From Rhipidocladum racemiflorum (taxonomy: Eukaryota > Streptophyta > Magnoliopsida > Poales > Poaceae), in assembly GCA_036346355.1 (NCBI GenBank), contig CM070569.1, positions 87,364,753 to 87,428,752 of the forward strand: DNA of 64,000 nucleotides, in the 5' to 3' direction. Below are positions 34,020-44,685 of the stretch, piece after piece (position 1 is the first letter of the stretch; every line of letters begins with the position of its first letter). The notes under the pieces are model-generated. The model was not told the DNA's origin and ran no database searches. It worked only from the letters and a program-made list of their open reading frames with translations. The translations under genes were made by a program, and so were the position numbers.

Positions 34020-34426
34020 GGCCCTGTTTGTTTCGGCTTTTTCATCGGCTTAAAAGCCAAAAAGCCTAAGCCAAAACAAACGACTGGCTTTTAAGTCGGG
34101 CTTTAAAAAAGTCAAAAGCCCCTGTATAACTATAAGCCAAAAGCCAGGCAAGATGAGCTTTTTTGGGCTTTTTTGAATGAAATAACCCTGTGCCACTAAA
34201 AGTCTCCAAAATTACCCACCAAATGCCATCATATATAAATTGAGAATTCATCCACCATCTCATTTAGGGTATTTTAGACTTTTTATCTATAAGATGTACC
34301 ATCTAACCCATTAAATAAGCCAGGATACCAAACAACATGTCTTGGCTTAAAAGCAGACGGCTTAAAAGCTCATTAAGCTAGCTTTAAGCCAAAAGCCAAA
34401 AAGCCTAAGCCGAAACAAACAGGGCC
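34020..34426. mobile_element. MITE of 407 bp with long inverted repeats, inside the copia 5' LTR
   Basis: The terminus GGCCCTGTTTGTTTCGGC is identical at both ends in inverted orientation, with further inverted similarity built on GGCTTTTTGGCTTTT. It is flanked by GTA (34017-34019 and 34427-34429). The uninterrupted 3' LTR reads GGTTGTAGCATTGATAGG at this point, an empty site that confirms the boundaries. It is Tourist/Harbinger-like, with an atypical GTA target. Confidence 0.9.
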
Positions 34427-35210
34427 GTAGCCTTGATAGGTCGGAGTCATGAGTGGTCGGGCCTTGGCAGGTTGTAGCTTTTAATGGTCAGGTCTTGATT
34501 GGTCGTGGCCTTAAGTGGTCATAGTCTTAAGTGGTCGGGGCACCCTTAAGTGTTGTAAGGAAGGTGGGATCCTTAGTTGTATGATTGCTCAGCTGATTAC
34601 TGTTTGCATATCATTTTAAGCAATGCTATATGATGTATTTCCCTTGTCTATGATGGTTGTAGGACTTCAGAGCTAGGTCACGGTGAGGCGGAGGAGATCG
34701 AAACTAGGCTGGGAGAGCTGATGTCCAGATGGTCAAGGTGACACCAGAAGATAACTAAGACCAAGGAGTGGCTGCAAGCCGGAATACAAGTGGATAGTTG
34801 AGATGCTAAATTGAGCCCTACACAAGCGAAGGAGGATCGTTGGATCAAGGGTTTGCGAGTGGAGTAGTGGCTAAGTTAGTAGGTATGTGTGTGGATAAAA
34901 TACGTTATGTTGTTGGATTGCCGGTTAGCCCATGTATGTGCGAGGGAGTGAATCTTAACCCTTGATGAGGTTTCTTGAGGGTTAAGAAGGTCATCTAAAG
35001 GTAGAGACTGCTCCCATTGTGCTACAAATAGAGGGGTGGGGGTATGCCCTCACCCCAAGCTTGTAAGAGGGGATTCTTTGGTTACTTAATAAAAACTTTG
35101 CCCACATTATTGTGTGGCTTTAAAATTGACCTCCAAGTAATGCAAGATTAATTTCTTTCAAGTTATGAAATTTACATTCTTACATTTTTCTCTTATTGCA
35201 CTTTCGATTT

Positions 35211-37453
35211 TGTAACACCCTGGCATTTAATATGCCTGAATGCTACCAAACATAAGCTAAACAACATCTAAATACCACAATTAAACATAAATTCTAGCAA
35301 AGGCGCACATGCTAAAAACCGAGATTTCGGCAGCATCTCCTTTGTTTTAATATGAATTGAAGGAGCAACAACAGTATCACAAGTTATATCATAATGGAAA
35401 GCATCTAAAACAGCAATAACATGTGACATAGCAACAATATAAGTCCAGGATAAAGCATTCGACCACTTCATGAGCTAAACGAATCAAATAATAAGGCCGA
35501 GCACACAGTTAAGCAATACTCCAAGTTTCATGGCAATACTTTCATTATCATAACTCCAAATGATAACACTGTCTAATTTGTGTGGAGCTACGTGTAGATG
35601 TGTAGCTAAACCCTTTTCCCCGCATGCCTCTTTCATGGTACCTAAGAAAAACAACATAAACACAAGCGTGAGTTCATCACTCGGCAAGTATAATGCAATG
35701 GAACAAGAAAATACATTCCAATACCTTCATCACCACTTTTCACATACAACATCATACACATCTCATATTCATAGTGTAAGCATATCATTGACATCATCAT
35801 AAATCATCCTCATTTAACATCCTCATATAATGCAATGCAATGTAATGCAATGCGATGCACATATCTCCTGGAAACTCATACCGGTATGGTTGAGTACACA
35901 CCCGTCGGTGTGCACCCTCTCCCCCCTTCCATCCCGAAGATAGAGGGTGCCTACTCCTCGCTTCCGTTCACCGCGGTGAATGGAATCACGATGTAGGACT
36001 TACTCATTGGCTCTCCGGATTAGTCATAACTTTCTCACCGACCTTCCCGGACTAGTTATGACTTTCTCACCGCCCGGGCCATGTAATCATGCCATGTATG
36101 CAAATATGCCAACATCATAATTAACTTGTACATTAACACATGGCATCTTAACATGATAAACATACTCATCATATCATTGGCAATCATTAAAGGATGGCAA
36201 GTGATCATATCATATAATCCATTTTCATTTAGTCTCAACAAGCAACCTACAAATCGCTATCCATTACAATACACTTGCCTCAACCACGGGCGACGGATTG
36301 GCGAGAAGTAGAAGGCCCTCCCGGGGTCACACCACCTGCACATAGGTACCACACACTCACAATCAAGCCCACAAAATAGTACGCAAACCCTCATCTACCC
36401 CGACATTGCCAACTACTCGCAAAACCCGAAAACAGCAGTTCTGTCCCGTCGGGACAGCAGCCTTCCAAAAGGCATAACTCGGGTTCTAAGACTCCGAATC
36501 AATTAAACGAGTACATCCTCGCGTAGCTTAGGAAATTTCCCAACTTTTTCTAGGTATAGGGAAAGACTGATTCGGACTCTAAAGTTGTTTAATCTACAAA
36601 ATACCGTGATCTGTTCCAATCACGTCACATATTTTAACACGCTCGGTAAAACAGCCATAACTTTCAAACGGCTAGGAGGAATTTAAAGTTCTTTATACCC
36701 ACTGAAAGGTATTGAAATTATCTACAACTTCTTCAACATCCGTACGACCAGATTCCGACTCTAAATTGGCGAAAACCTAAGCCCTAGGTCGACTGCTCAT
36801 GCTGTCCGAAACAGAGAACGTGACCAACTCAAGAATCCATCTAATCTAATCAAATCCAGCACCACCAATTGATCTAAAAACTTGATAAACACCCTTAGAA
36901 CAGTACCTAGACCAACCCCAAGGATTCCCATGGTCATACCTTTGCCCAACGCACGAAATCTGAATGGATCTCCTCCCGGTTCGCTCCTCGCTCCTCGCTC
37001 CAATGGATGGATCCTCGAGGTGCAGGGGTGGGGAGGATACCCTAGGGCAGCAAGGGGTGGAAGAGAGGTGGGAAGCAAAGGGGCAAGGGCAAGGGCAAGG
37101 GCAGGCGCACGGCCAAGTGGGGGAGGGAGAGAGGGGAGGTGGCGGCTAGGGCTCAAGGGGGAGGGATGGGGCGCCCAAGGGGAGGTGTGGGGCGCAAGGA
37201 GGGCAGGGGGAGGCCCCTTTTACCCGCCCACACTACTCTCCTAGTCCTAAATGGACTCAAACTCCATCCCACCAAAGCCCACAATCTCCTCTTTTAGGCC
37301 CAAACTCCCCCGGAAAGGCCCAAAACCCCGGAAACGCCTGGAAACGCTATTAAACCTCCTACCATATGGTTTTAACTTCCAATACCATATCTCATAAAGT
37401 TTTTGACCTTAACATTCACATTAAATAATCTCACACCATTCCGTAGTGTCATA
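35211..37453 (-). mobile_element. Solo LTR, 2.24 kb, reverse orientation, inside the copia 5' LTR
   Basis: It is flanked by GATTT (35206-35210 and 37454-37458), and the copia 3' LTR shows the empty site (TGGATTTTACTCC). On the minus strand it begins TATGACACTACGG (TG probably mutated to TA) and ends GCCAGGGTGTTACA. Its minus strand shows the usual gypsy-LTR composition, with a GC-rich leader at 37150-36950. There is no internal region. Confidence 0.88.
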
Positions 37454-38313
37454 GATTTGACTCCTCTCCTTCTAAGTGCTATTGGATCTTGTACCAAGGA
37501 TAAAAGATTGCTGGATGAATCTTGTATATATCATATCCTAGTCATCTATGCAATCTACAACATCTTCTTTTCAATTTTTGCAAGAAATTGATCTTTGTGT
37601 TTGAAATAAGAAAGATCATTGTAGATCGTGTTTTTATCTATCTGAAGGGTTGTTCTCTAGTGTTCTTGCTTGGTGTGACTTGTGGGAGGTCATTCAAGAC
37701 TATCTTGATCAATAAAACTCTACGAGCAAGCTCAGGGTGAAGTTTATGTATTTGACCCACTTTTGGTGCAACCTTCACTAAATTAGACAAAGGTCAGAAC
37801 TTTGACATCAATCCTTGCGATTGAAGATTGGAATAGGTCCCTCACATCCATAGGAATGCACACATAAACTTTCACAAGTTTTGGATCAGTTGGGCAAAAG
37901 TTATATAAATTTTTGTCTTTGAGATCTTGTAGATTTACTATTCATCCTAGTACCGTTCATCCAAATACTGTTCATCCGACTAGTATTGTTGACCAGATCG
38001 GGAGTACTATTCATCTAACCAGTGCTGCCGACCTATTCTGTGTTACTATTCACATAGAATAGTGTAGTTTTACTGTTCATTTGAACATTGTTCACCCGAC
38101 TAGTTTGTGATTTACTGTTCATCCGACCAGTGTAATTTTCATTGTTTATTTGAGCACTGTTCATTCGACCTCCTAGTCGGGGGGGACTATTCGTTTGACC
38201 ACCTGTTCGGATTGTACAATTCATTTGATCTGTTTTCTTGGCAGTTGTCATTTTAGGGGGAAAATTTTATTTTGCTCCTATTCACTCCATCTAGTTGCTT
38301 TTTGTTCCTAGAA

Positions 38314-38328
38314 TTGGTATTAACTCGG
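38314..38328 (+). other. Degenerate primer-binding site of the copia element
   Basis: TTGGTATTAACTCGG directly follows the 5' LTR and resembles the initiator-Met tRNA binding site TGGTATCAGAGC used by many plant retrotransposons, with several changes. Confidence 0.5.
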
Positions 38329-38365
38329 TTTTGCTCTTTCTAGATCTTGACTGATCTTAAGAGAC

Positions 38366-39348
38366 ATGGCCACGGACAAGTATTCCACTAGGCCTCCTAT
38401 TTTTTTGGAGTTGATTTTCCTTTAAGAAGTCTTAGATGGAGTCATATATCACTGCCCAGGGCTTCCTGATTTGGCAAAAAGTGAAGCTCCCGTATGGCTG
38501 ACATTGAGGAAAACATTAAGACAAGGAACATCCTTATACAAAGCCTGAACCATAGTGAGTATGACAGGATCTCTCACCTACTATCTGCTCACCAGATTTG
38601 GGTGACCCTCGATGCATACCATGAGGGCACCACCTAGATCAAGATGGTGAGACAAGATCAGTTCAAATGCGACTACAACAAGTTTGAACAGCATATTGGT
38701 GAGACCCTGGATGAGTGCTTTGGTCATTTTAGAAAGATTTTGAGTGATCTCCATGTAGTTGGTTGCACACACTCTGACTCGAAGAACACTCGTCATTTCT
38801 TAACTGCGCTTGGCCTTCGGGTGTGGGAGATGAAGGTGACCACCATCAAGGACACTATGGATTTATTGACCTTGACTCTCGACAGGCTTTATTTCTGACT
38901 CAAGACTCATGATATCAACATCATCTCTTGCAAGACGAAGTCGCAATCGATGGCCTTGGTCACTGATCTCAGCGGATCCAATTCTGATATCTCTCTCGGT
39001 CTTTTACTTTTTGCTCTTTATGAGATGAGTGATGATCAGTTTGAGAGGTTTCCTGAGAGTGACCTTGCCCTCTTAACTAGAAAATTTTCACATGCATACA
39101 AGAGGGTAAGGGAGAGGAAGATAGGTGGCATGATCACCTGCTTCGAGTGTGGTGGTCCCAACCACATTCGAGCGAACTGCCCCAAGCTGGAGAAGGGCAA
39201 GAACGACTCTGGTGGTTCCAACAAGAAGACTCCATCTCATGAGCCGGTGCATGAGAAGAAGTAATGTAACTTCTCCAAGAACAATAAACTCTTCCACTGC
39301 GTCCTTGCCACACTCGTCGACATCGACTTCTCTGACATAGGGACATAG
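38366..39348 (+). pseudogene. Copia gag, N-terminal and zinc-knuckle part
   Basis: It begins at ATG 38366 (MATDKYSTRPP) and is broken by stops near 38420 and 38635. Recognisable blocks include HIGETLDECFGHFRKIL (38690-38740) and the nucleic-acid-binding knuckle CFECGGPNHIRANC (CX2CX4HX4C, about 39142-39180). Gag forms the particle that packages element RNA. The frame runs into a solo LTR at 39349. Confidence 0.8.
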
Positions 39349-40238
39349 TGACGAGTACTCATGCCATGGGTACCCCCAGCGGCCGAGAAAACGAATGGGC
39401 CGCCCCAAGCCCAGCTTCGGCCGGAGGCCTCGCTGGGCCACCAAGGACGGCTCGTCCCTGACCAAACTGATCGGGGAAAGGGTCCGATCCCCTCCATGGG
39501 TCGGACGTCCAGTAACGTCCGACCCAACCAGGGCACCCTCCGCTGGGCGTCGGGACTAGGCCGTCACCGGTCGTCGGCCACCTGCCCCGCGGACACGACG
39601 ACTCAGAACGACCATGCGAGGGTAGGTGGCTCCTTCCCAAGGTGGCTGGGATGTTGCCAAAGTCAAGCACTAGTCTCGTCATCCTGACAGGCGCAGCAGG
39701 GGATGTGCTCCCTCCCGAGGCAACGCCAGAGCCAAAGCACTGCGTCAACACCTGGCGAACGAACAGAGGGTAGGTACGCCACGGCCTGGCAAGACAGGAA
39801 ACCATGCCATCCGATGTGTCTACCAACCCAGCGTAGGACGGGCAGGCACTGGTCACTCGCTGAAGACCAGAACTCCCAGGCGCAGAACACCCCATCCTCT
39901 CTTCCTTTTTCAGACTCCCATGTAACCTGCCCCCTCTAACTATATAAAGGGAGGCAGGACCCCCAGGGACAGGAAGAAGACTCTTTTTTCTCTCCAGAAG
40001 AATAGCTCCTACTTTCCCACTCGTACGAGGCGCTCAAGGCCAGCCTTCAGCCCTCGCTTGTAACATCGAGCAACCACTTGCATCCGAGAGCAATACAGAA
40101 CCACCGCACGAACTGGAGTAGGGACATTCGGCTTGAACCAGTATACATCTTGGGCTCCCTGAGCCAGGCCATTCGAGGAGAGGGAACACGCGACCCCTAA
40201 GACTAAAAATCGTATTGCCAGTGCATGAAACACCGACA
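39349..40238 (+). mobile_element. Solo LTR, 890 bp, inside copia gag
   Basis: It begins TGACGAGTACTC and ends AAACACCGACA. It is flanked by an exact CATAG duplication (39344-39348 and 40239-40243). It carries a plus-strand TATA box, CTATATAAAGG, at 39940-39950. GC-rich frames on both strands within it are artefacts of composition. It is a different LTR family from the TGTAACA group. Confidence 0.93.
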
Positions 40239-40243
40239 CATAG

Positions 40244-40779
40244 AGCGATGACTTCACTGGCATGTGCTTCATGGCCGATGACAACAGCATCAGCAACGTC
40301 GAACTCTACAACGAGTCTGACAATGTACCTTCCTACGATGAGCTTAATGATGCATTCTGCAAGCTAGGAAGATTCCATGCTAGAGCTAGGGCGAGGTGTT
40401 CGGAGTTAGAGAATAAGGTAGATGACATGTCACAGGAGATAGCTTCACTTAGATCTTCTTCCTCTCATGATGATGATTATATGCTCTTGATGCTGTGCTT
40501 GTGGATCGTGAGAATCTAAGGAGCCTGCATGATAGTGTGCTTTCTGAGCTTGAGGTTCTTAGGAAGCATAATGTTAGCTGTAGTACTCCTGATGCTATTT
40601 CTACCAATACTAGTCTTCTTCATTCTCCTACTCATGCATCTTGTGAAAATTGCCCTAGATTGCTAGCTGAGATTGATGATCTGAATTGTCACCTTAGGAA
40701 GCTTTCTATAAGAAATGATAAACTTAAAAATTTTCTTCTAAGGACCCAGTCAGCTCATGTGTGGGCTATAAGCAACTAA
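40244..40779 (+). pseudogene. Copia gag C-terminal coiled-coil part
   Basis: The frame resumes after the solo LTR with CFMADDNSISNVE, then SYDELNDAFCKLGRFHARAR, followed by heptad-like stretches (ELENKVDDMSQEIASL; LAEIDDLNCHLRKLSIRNDKL). A frameshift occurs near 40495. Comparable coiled-coil gag tails are common in large plant copia elements. Confidence 0.6.
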
Positions 40780-41962
40780 AACTTAACAATGATGCTTTAA
40801 ATGTCAAATGTGCTAAACTTGCTAAGAACTTACTAGATAAGTCACAAGAAAGTTGCTTACGATGTGTTGAGATTGAGAGGGACTTTGATAAAATCCAAGT
40901 CAAGCTTAGGAAGAACCTAGAGACCTAGACTATTAGGGTTAGAAATGCCCCATGCATTTCCCGTGAGGCCCTCAAGGTTGAGGCAGCAGTGCATAGGGAG
41001 AGATATGCACGTGCTGTTCATTCTTCTTCTAGCACTTCTTCTTCTTCCTCCCTCTATTCTTCATGTGCCTCTCTTTTTTGGTAGTGTGAGTATCTCATGA
41101 GCACTCTTGAGAAATTTGTAGGAGGCCAGAGGAAGCTCAATCCCATCCTAGACCAGTCTAAGATTAGTAGATTCAATCAAGGTCTAGAATTTGACTACTT
41201 GGAGCATGTGAGGGCGCACCCCCTACTATTGTGCATGCCTCCAATAGTGGAAAGATAATGGTTGCTCCTAGGACTAGAGCCACTATTTTTCGATCAGCTG
41301 GAACTATCCATGGGATCTCTAATGAGAAGGTGACACCTCCTGTAGTTTTAGCTTCTAAGTAAGGCGAAATATACATGCATCTTCTATCAAAAGGATGGAC
41401 ATTTGATTGATTTCTGCTTCAGACACGCCAAGATCACTCAACGTGAGCATGTTCATGCTCTTAGGGGTATTCAGGGTCATCCCCAAAGAGTAAGTGCTCC
41501 TAAGGCACACATGGCTTCTAGATAGGATAGAGTTACATGTTTTTGGACAGCATCCAGGACTCGATTTTCATGCTGTTCAATAGAGTTTTAGTCCTGCAGC
41601 TGTTCGTGGTCAGAGTTTCTACTGACCTCTTGATGTCCCTCATTTTTTTCATCGAGATGAGTATCTATGGCGTGATATTGTTTGTACTAGTAGGAGGTCA
41701 GGGCAACATTACGGGGGTGGTCCGACCTTGGCACATCGGTGGACCAACCCAGCTCCAGCTCCCTGACCACCTGGAAGCATTGCTTCTGACTTTGTGAGAG
41801 TTGAGCCTCAAAGAGACGCTAGGGTTTAATCTTTTGTTTCCTTAACTGTTACTGCTGCACATCATGTGGTTCAATATTGGGTACCTAGATTTGCTCTTGT
41901 TTGCCCCAGCACCGAGTCACCGACCTCTCGTTATATTGATACAGTTTCATAGGATGGGGAAG
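40780..41962 (+). other. Degraded copia gag/protease linker
   Basis: Only short fragments of open frame survive, including a Ser-rich coding-like stretch at about 41020-41070. This is the expected position of the gag-protease junction. No separate gene is present. Confidence 0.45.
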
Positions 41963-42359
41963 AGAGAGGTATGGAACATTAACTCCGGTTGTTCCCACCA
42001 TATAATCGGAGACTCTCGTTGGTTCTCTTACCTAGTCCGTGCTCCCAGTGATGAGCTAATCACCTTTGAGGATGCTTCTTCTGGTCGGGTCATTGCTAGA
42101 GGTACTGTGCGCATTAATGATAATTTTCTCCTCAAGGATGTTGCTTTAGTGAGTACGCTGCAGTATAATTTGGTTTCTGTGTCTTAGCTTACCGATGATG
42201 ATTTTAAGGTGAGCTTCAAGCGTAATGCCTGTAGAATTCTCGATTCTTCGAGAGGGTTGGTTTGCAGGTTTTCTAGGTTTGGGAGAGTTTTTCTTGCTAA
42301 TTTTGCTGATTACTGATGATTCTCTTTGTTGCCTAGTTGCTTCAGAGTCACATGATCTC

Positions 42360-42392
<33 letters not shown>

Positions 42393-43080
42393 TTGGCATA
42401 AGAGGCTTGGTCACATTGGTTTTGATCATTTGGCCCGAGTTAGCAACCATGATCTCATTTGTGGTTTGCCTAAACTCAAGATGGTCAAAGACTTAGTTTG
42501 CTCTTCTTGCCGACATGGCAAGATGGTTGCTGCTTCTCATCCTCTAGTCACCATGGTGATGACTGATGCATTAGGATAGCTTTTACATATGGACACTGTT
42601 GGTCTAGCTATAATGCATTTAGTAGGAGGGAAGTGGTATGTTCTTGTCATTGTTGATGACTATTCGATATATTCTTGGGTATTTTTTATAGCCTTGAAGG
42701 ATGAGTCTTTTACTCACTTCAGGGGTTTGATCCATAGATTGTCTATTGAGCTATCACTTGCCTTATGAGCTATATGTAGTGATAATGGCATGGAGTTCAA
42801 GAACTTCTACTTTGAGAGTTTCTGTATCGAGTTGGGTATTGAGCATCAATTCTATTCTCTATATGTTCCTCAGCAGAATGGCGTAGTGAAGAGGAAGAAC
42901 AAGACCCTAGTCGAGATGTCCAGGACGATGCTAGATGAGTACAACACTCCTAGGAAGTTTTGGGCTAAGGCTGTAGCTACTGCTTGCCATGTTTCTAATA
43001 GAGTCTTTTTGAGGGCACACTTGCACCGCACTTCATAAGCCCAGTGTTTTGCATTTTTGTGTTTTTGACTGCAAGTGCTT
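41963..43080 (+). pseudogene. Copia protease, GAG-pre-integrase and integrase
   Basis: The aspartic protease begins INSGCSHHIIGDSRWF (about 41967-42016), with the catalytic Asp of D-S-G replaced by Asn (NSG). A GAG-pre-integrase zinc region follows (WHKRLGHIGFDHL ... CSSCRHGK, 42395-42525), preceded by an expanded CT repeat. The integrase core shows DTVG, VDDYSIYSWVFF and SDNGMEFKNF, then QQNGVVKRKNKTL. The family normally has VERKN here, and its Glu is catalytic; here it is Lys (about 42889). Stops are present at several points. Dead copy. Confidence 0.85.
42355..42393. repeat. (CT)n microsatellite inside copia pol
   Basis: About nineteen CT units with one CC interruption, just before the WHKRLGH motif. 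It probably expanded after the element inserted. Confidence 0.9.
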
Positions 43081-43505
43081 TTTCTTGAAGTCTGGGAACC
43101 TAGAAAATTTTTAGTCACATTCTTCTGATGGCATCTTTCTGGGTTACTTGACTTCTTCTTGTAGCTATAGGGTCTAGAGTTGTGAGGAGAGTAGGGTGAT
43201 TGAGACCTGTGAGGGTACGTTTGATGAGGCTAGTCCATGAACTAGACTAGATGTTTCAGGTTCTTCTCCTCTCTCTCAGACCATCTTTGCAGAGGATGAG
43301 GATGACGGAGATGATGGTATTCTACCAGATCTAGTCCCCTCTGCACATGAGATGCCTTATGTTTCTATTTCAGCACCTCAAGGAGACCAGCCCTTACCTT
43401 CTGACTCTTCTACAGTTAGTGGCTCTATTCCTTCCTTTTCCATGCAAGAGGTAGTGGCCACTTCTACTTCTGGACCTCCCCGCCATATTTAGAGGCATCA
43501 TCCAC

Positions 43506-44288
43506 TGTCGGCGTTTTCGGCCGGCAGGGTATCTCCTGGGTGGAGATACTTGTTCGGTAAGGGGTGCTTTGAAGGCTGGACGCCCGGCGAGTAATCCCCC
43601 GGGTGATCCCGGTGGGTCGATGGAACCAGGAACAAGGCGAAGGACACAACGATATACCTAGCTTCGAGCCCCCGAGATGGGTAATAGCTCTACGTCCTGC
43701 TTTGATCGTTGTTTATGTGTATGGAGTGATTACAATGTTCGTTCTTCCAGAGTCCCTCTTTTTTTCTCCTCTCTGGATCGAATCCCCCCTCTCCATGCAC
43801 CCGAACCCCCCTTATATAGGCAAGGCTGGCTCGGGCAGGTAAGAGGATGATATCATGCCGAGCTACAACCCATTAATTACACCCGTCACTCCGGTCTTGT
43901 CCTCTAGGCCTCATTCTTTTTGCAGTCGTGTGTCTTAGCCCGGTCCGCCCGGGTTAGGTGCGAGGCGTCAGAGGGATGGGCCGTCTCTTCAATTAATGGC
44001 CCTGACATAGCCTGTCAGGGGGAGGAGGCTTCGGGGCGAAGCCTCCTTTTCCTCATGTTGGTTGCCCACTTGTCCTGGCCTTTCGGCGAGCAGGGCTTGG
44101 CCGCCCACCTGCTCGCCAAAACCGCCACGTGGGCCGACGCCCGGCGAGAGGGGCTTGGCCGCCCGCCTGCTCGCCAGGCTTCCACGTGGGCCGGCGCCCG
44201 GCGAGAGGGGTATGGTCGCCCGCCTGCTCGCTGGGACATCTAACTTGGTCGCGGCGGAGAGGGTACCCTGGTGTAAAGTACGCCGACA
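43506..44288 (+). mobile_element. Solo LTR, 783 bp, inside copia pol
   Basis: It begins TGTCGGCGTTTTCGG and ends AGTACGCCGACA. It is flanked by an exact TCCAC duplication (43501-43505 and 44289-44293). It has a plus-strand TATA-like CTTATATAGG at 43811-43820. A direct repeat (GCCGCCCACCTGCTCGCC type) recurs three times at about 44100-44230. Confidence 0.93.
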
Positions 44289-44293
44289 TCCAC

Positions 44294-44685
44294 CTAATTA
44301 GATCATTGGTGATCTGTTTGAGCGAGTCACTTGCTCAAAATGAGGCTTATCCCTTTTTTTTGCCTCCACTCCACCTTGATTGCCTCCTTTGAGCCAAATG
44401 ATGTTTCTCATGCATTATCCGACTAGCCTTGGATTAATGCTGTGGGTGAGGAACTCGAGAACTTCGAGAGAAACAAGGTATGATAGCTTGTCGAGCCCCT
44501 ATCTGGTCATAATGTTATTGGGACCAAATGGGTTTTCAGGAACAAACAGAGTGAGGATGGGGTTGTCATAAGGAAGAAGGCTAGACTAGTCACTCTGGGT
44601 TTCTTTCATGTCGAGGATCTTTACTTTGAGGTGACTTTTGCCCTTATAGCCAGAAAAGAGGCCATTTTTGATATTTTTGCTATTT
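44294..44685 (+). pseudogene. Copia reverse transcriptase, N-terminal fragment
   Basis: The region spells out degraded RT start blocks: WINAVGEELENFERN, then GTKWVFRNKQSEDGVV and ARLVTLGFFHVEDLYFEVTFALIARKEAIF (in two frames). These correspond to the copia blocks leading into the first RT palm strand. Homology ends near 44680, where gypsy LTR sequence begins. The catalytic YVDD region of this copia RT is missing from the window. Confidence 0.75.

Larger units (their letters stand above)
33867..38310 (+). repeat. 5' LTR of the copia element, with two insertions
   Basis: It starts TGAAAGACCATGTAGAGG, as does the 3' LTR (TGAAAGACCATGTGGAGG). After removal of a MITE (34020-34426) and a solo LTR (35211-37453) it is about 1.79 kb, against 1.74 kb for the 3' LTR. 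Repeated phrases such as CTGTTCATCCGACCAGT occur in its last 400 bases. The exact right end is uncertain by about 20 bases; it is placed just before the GGTATTA primer-binding-site-like sequence. Confidence 0.85.

Noticed and set aside
36797..37244. Pro/Leu- or Gly/Ala-rich ORFs of 119-120 aa
   Set aside because: They lie on both strands of the GC-rich leader of the reverse-orientation solo LTR 35211-37453.
39088..39895. Overlapping ORFs of 75-178 aa around 39.1-39.9 kb
   Set aside because: Most lie inside the 39349-40238 solo LTR or are antisense to copia gag, with no recognisable domain.
43920..44392. ORFs repeating RLLARLPRG/ACSPGFHVG-type sequence
   Set aside because: They derive from three GCCCGCCTGCTCGCC direct repeats within the 43506-44288 solo LTR.
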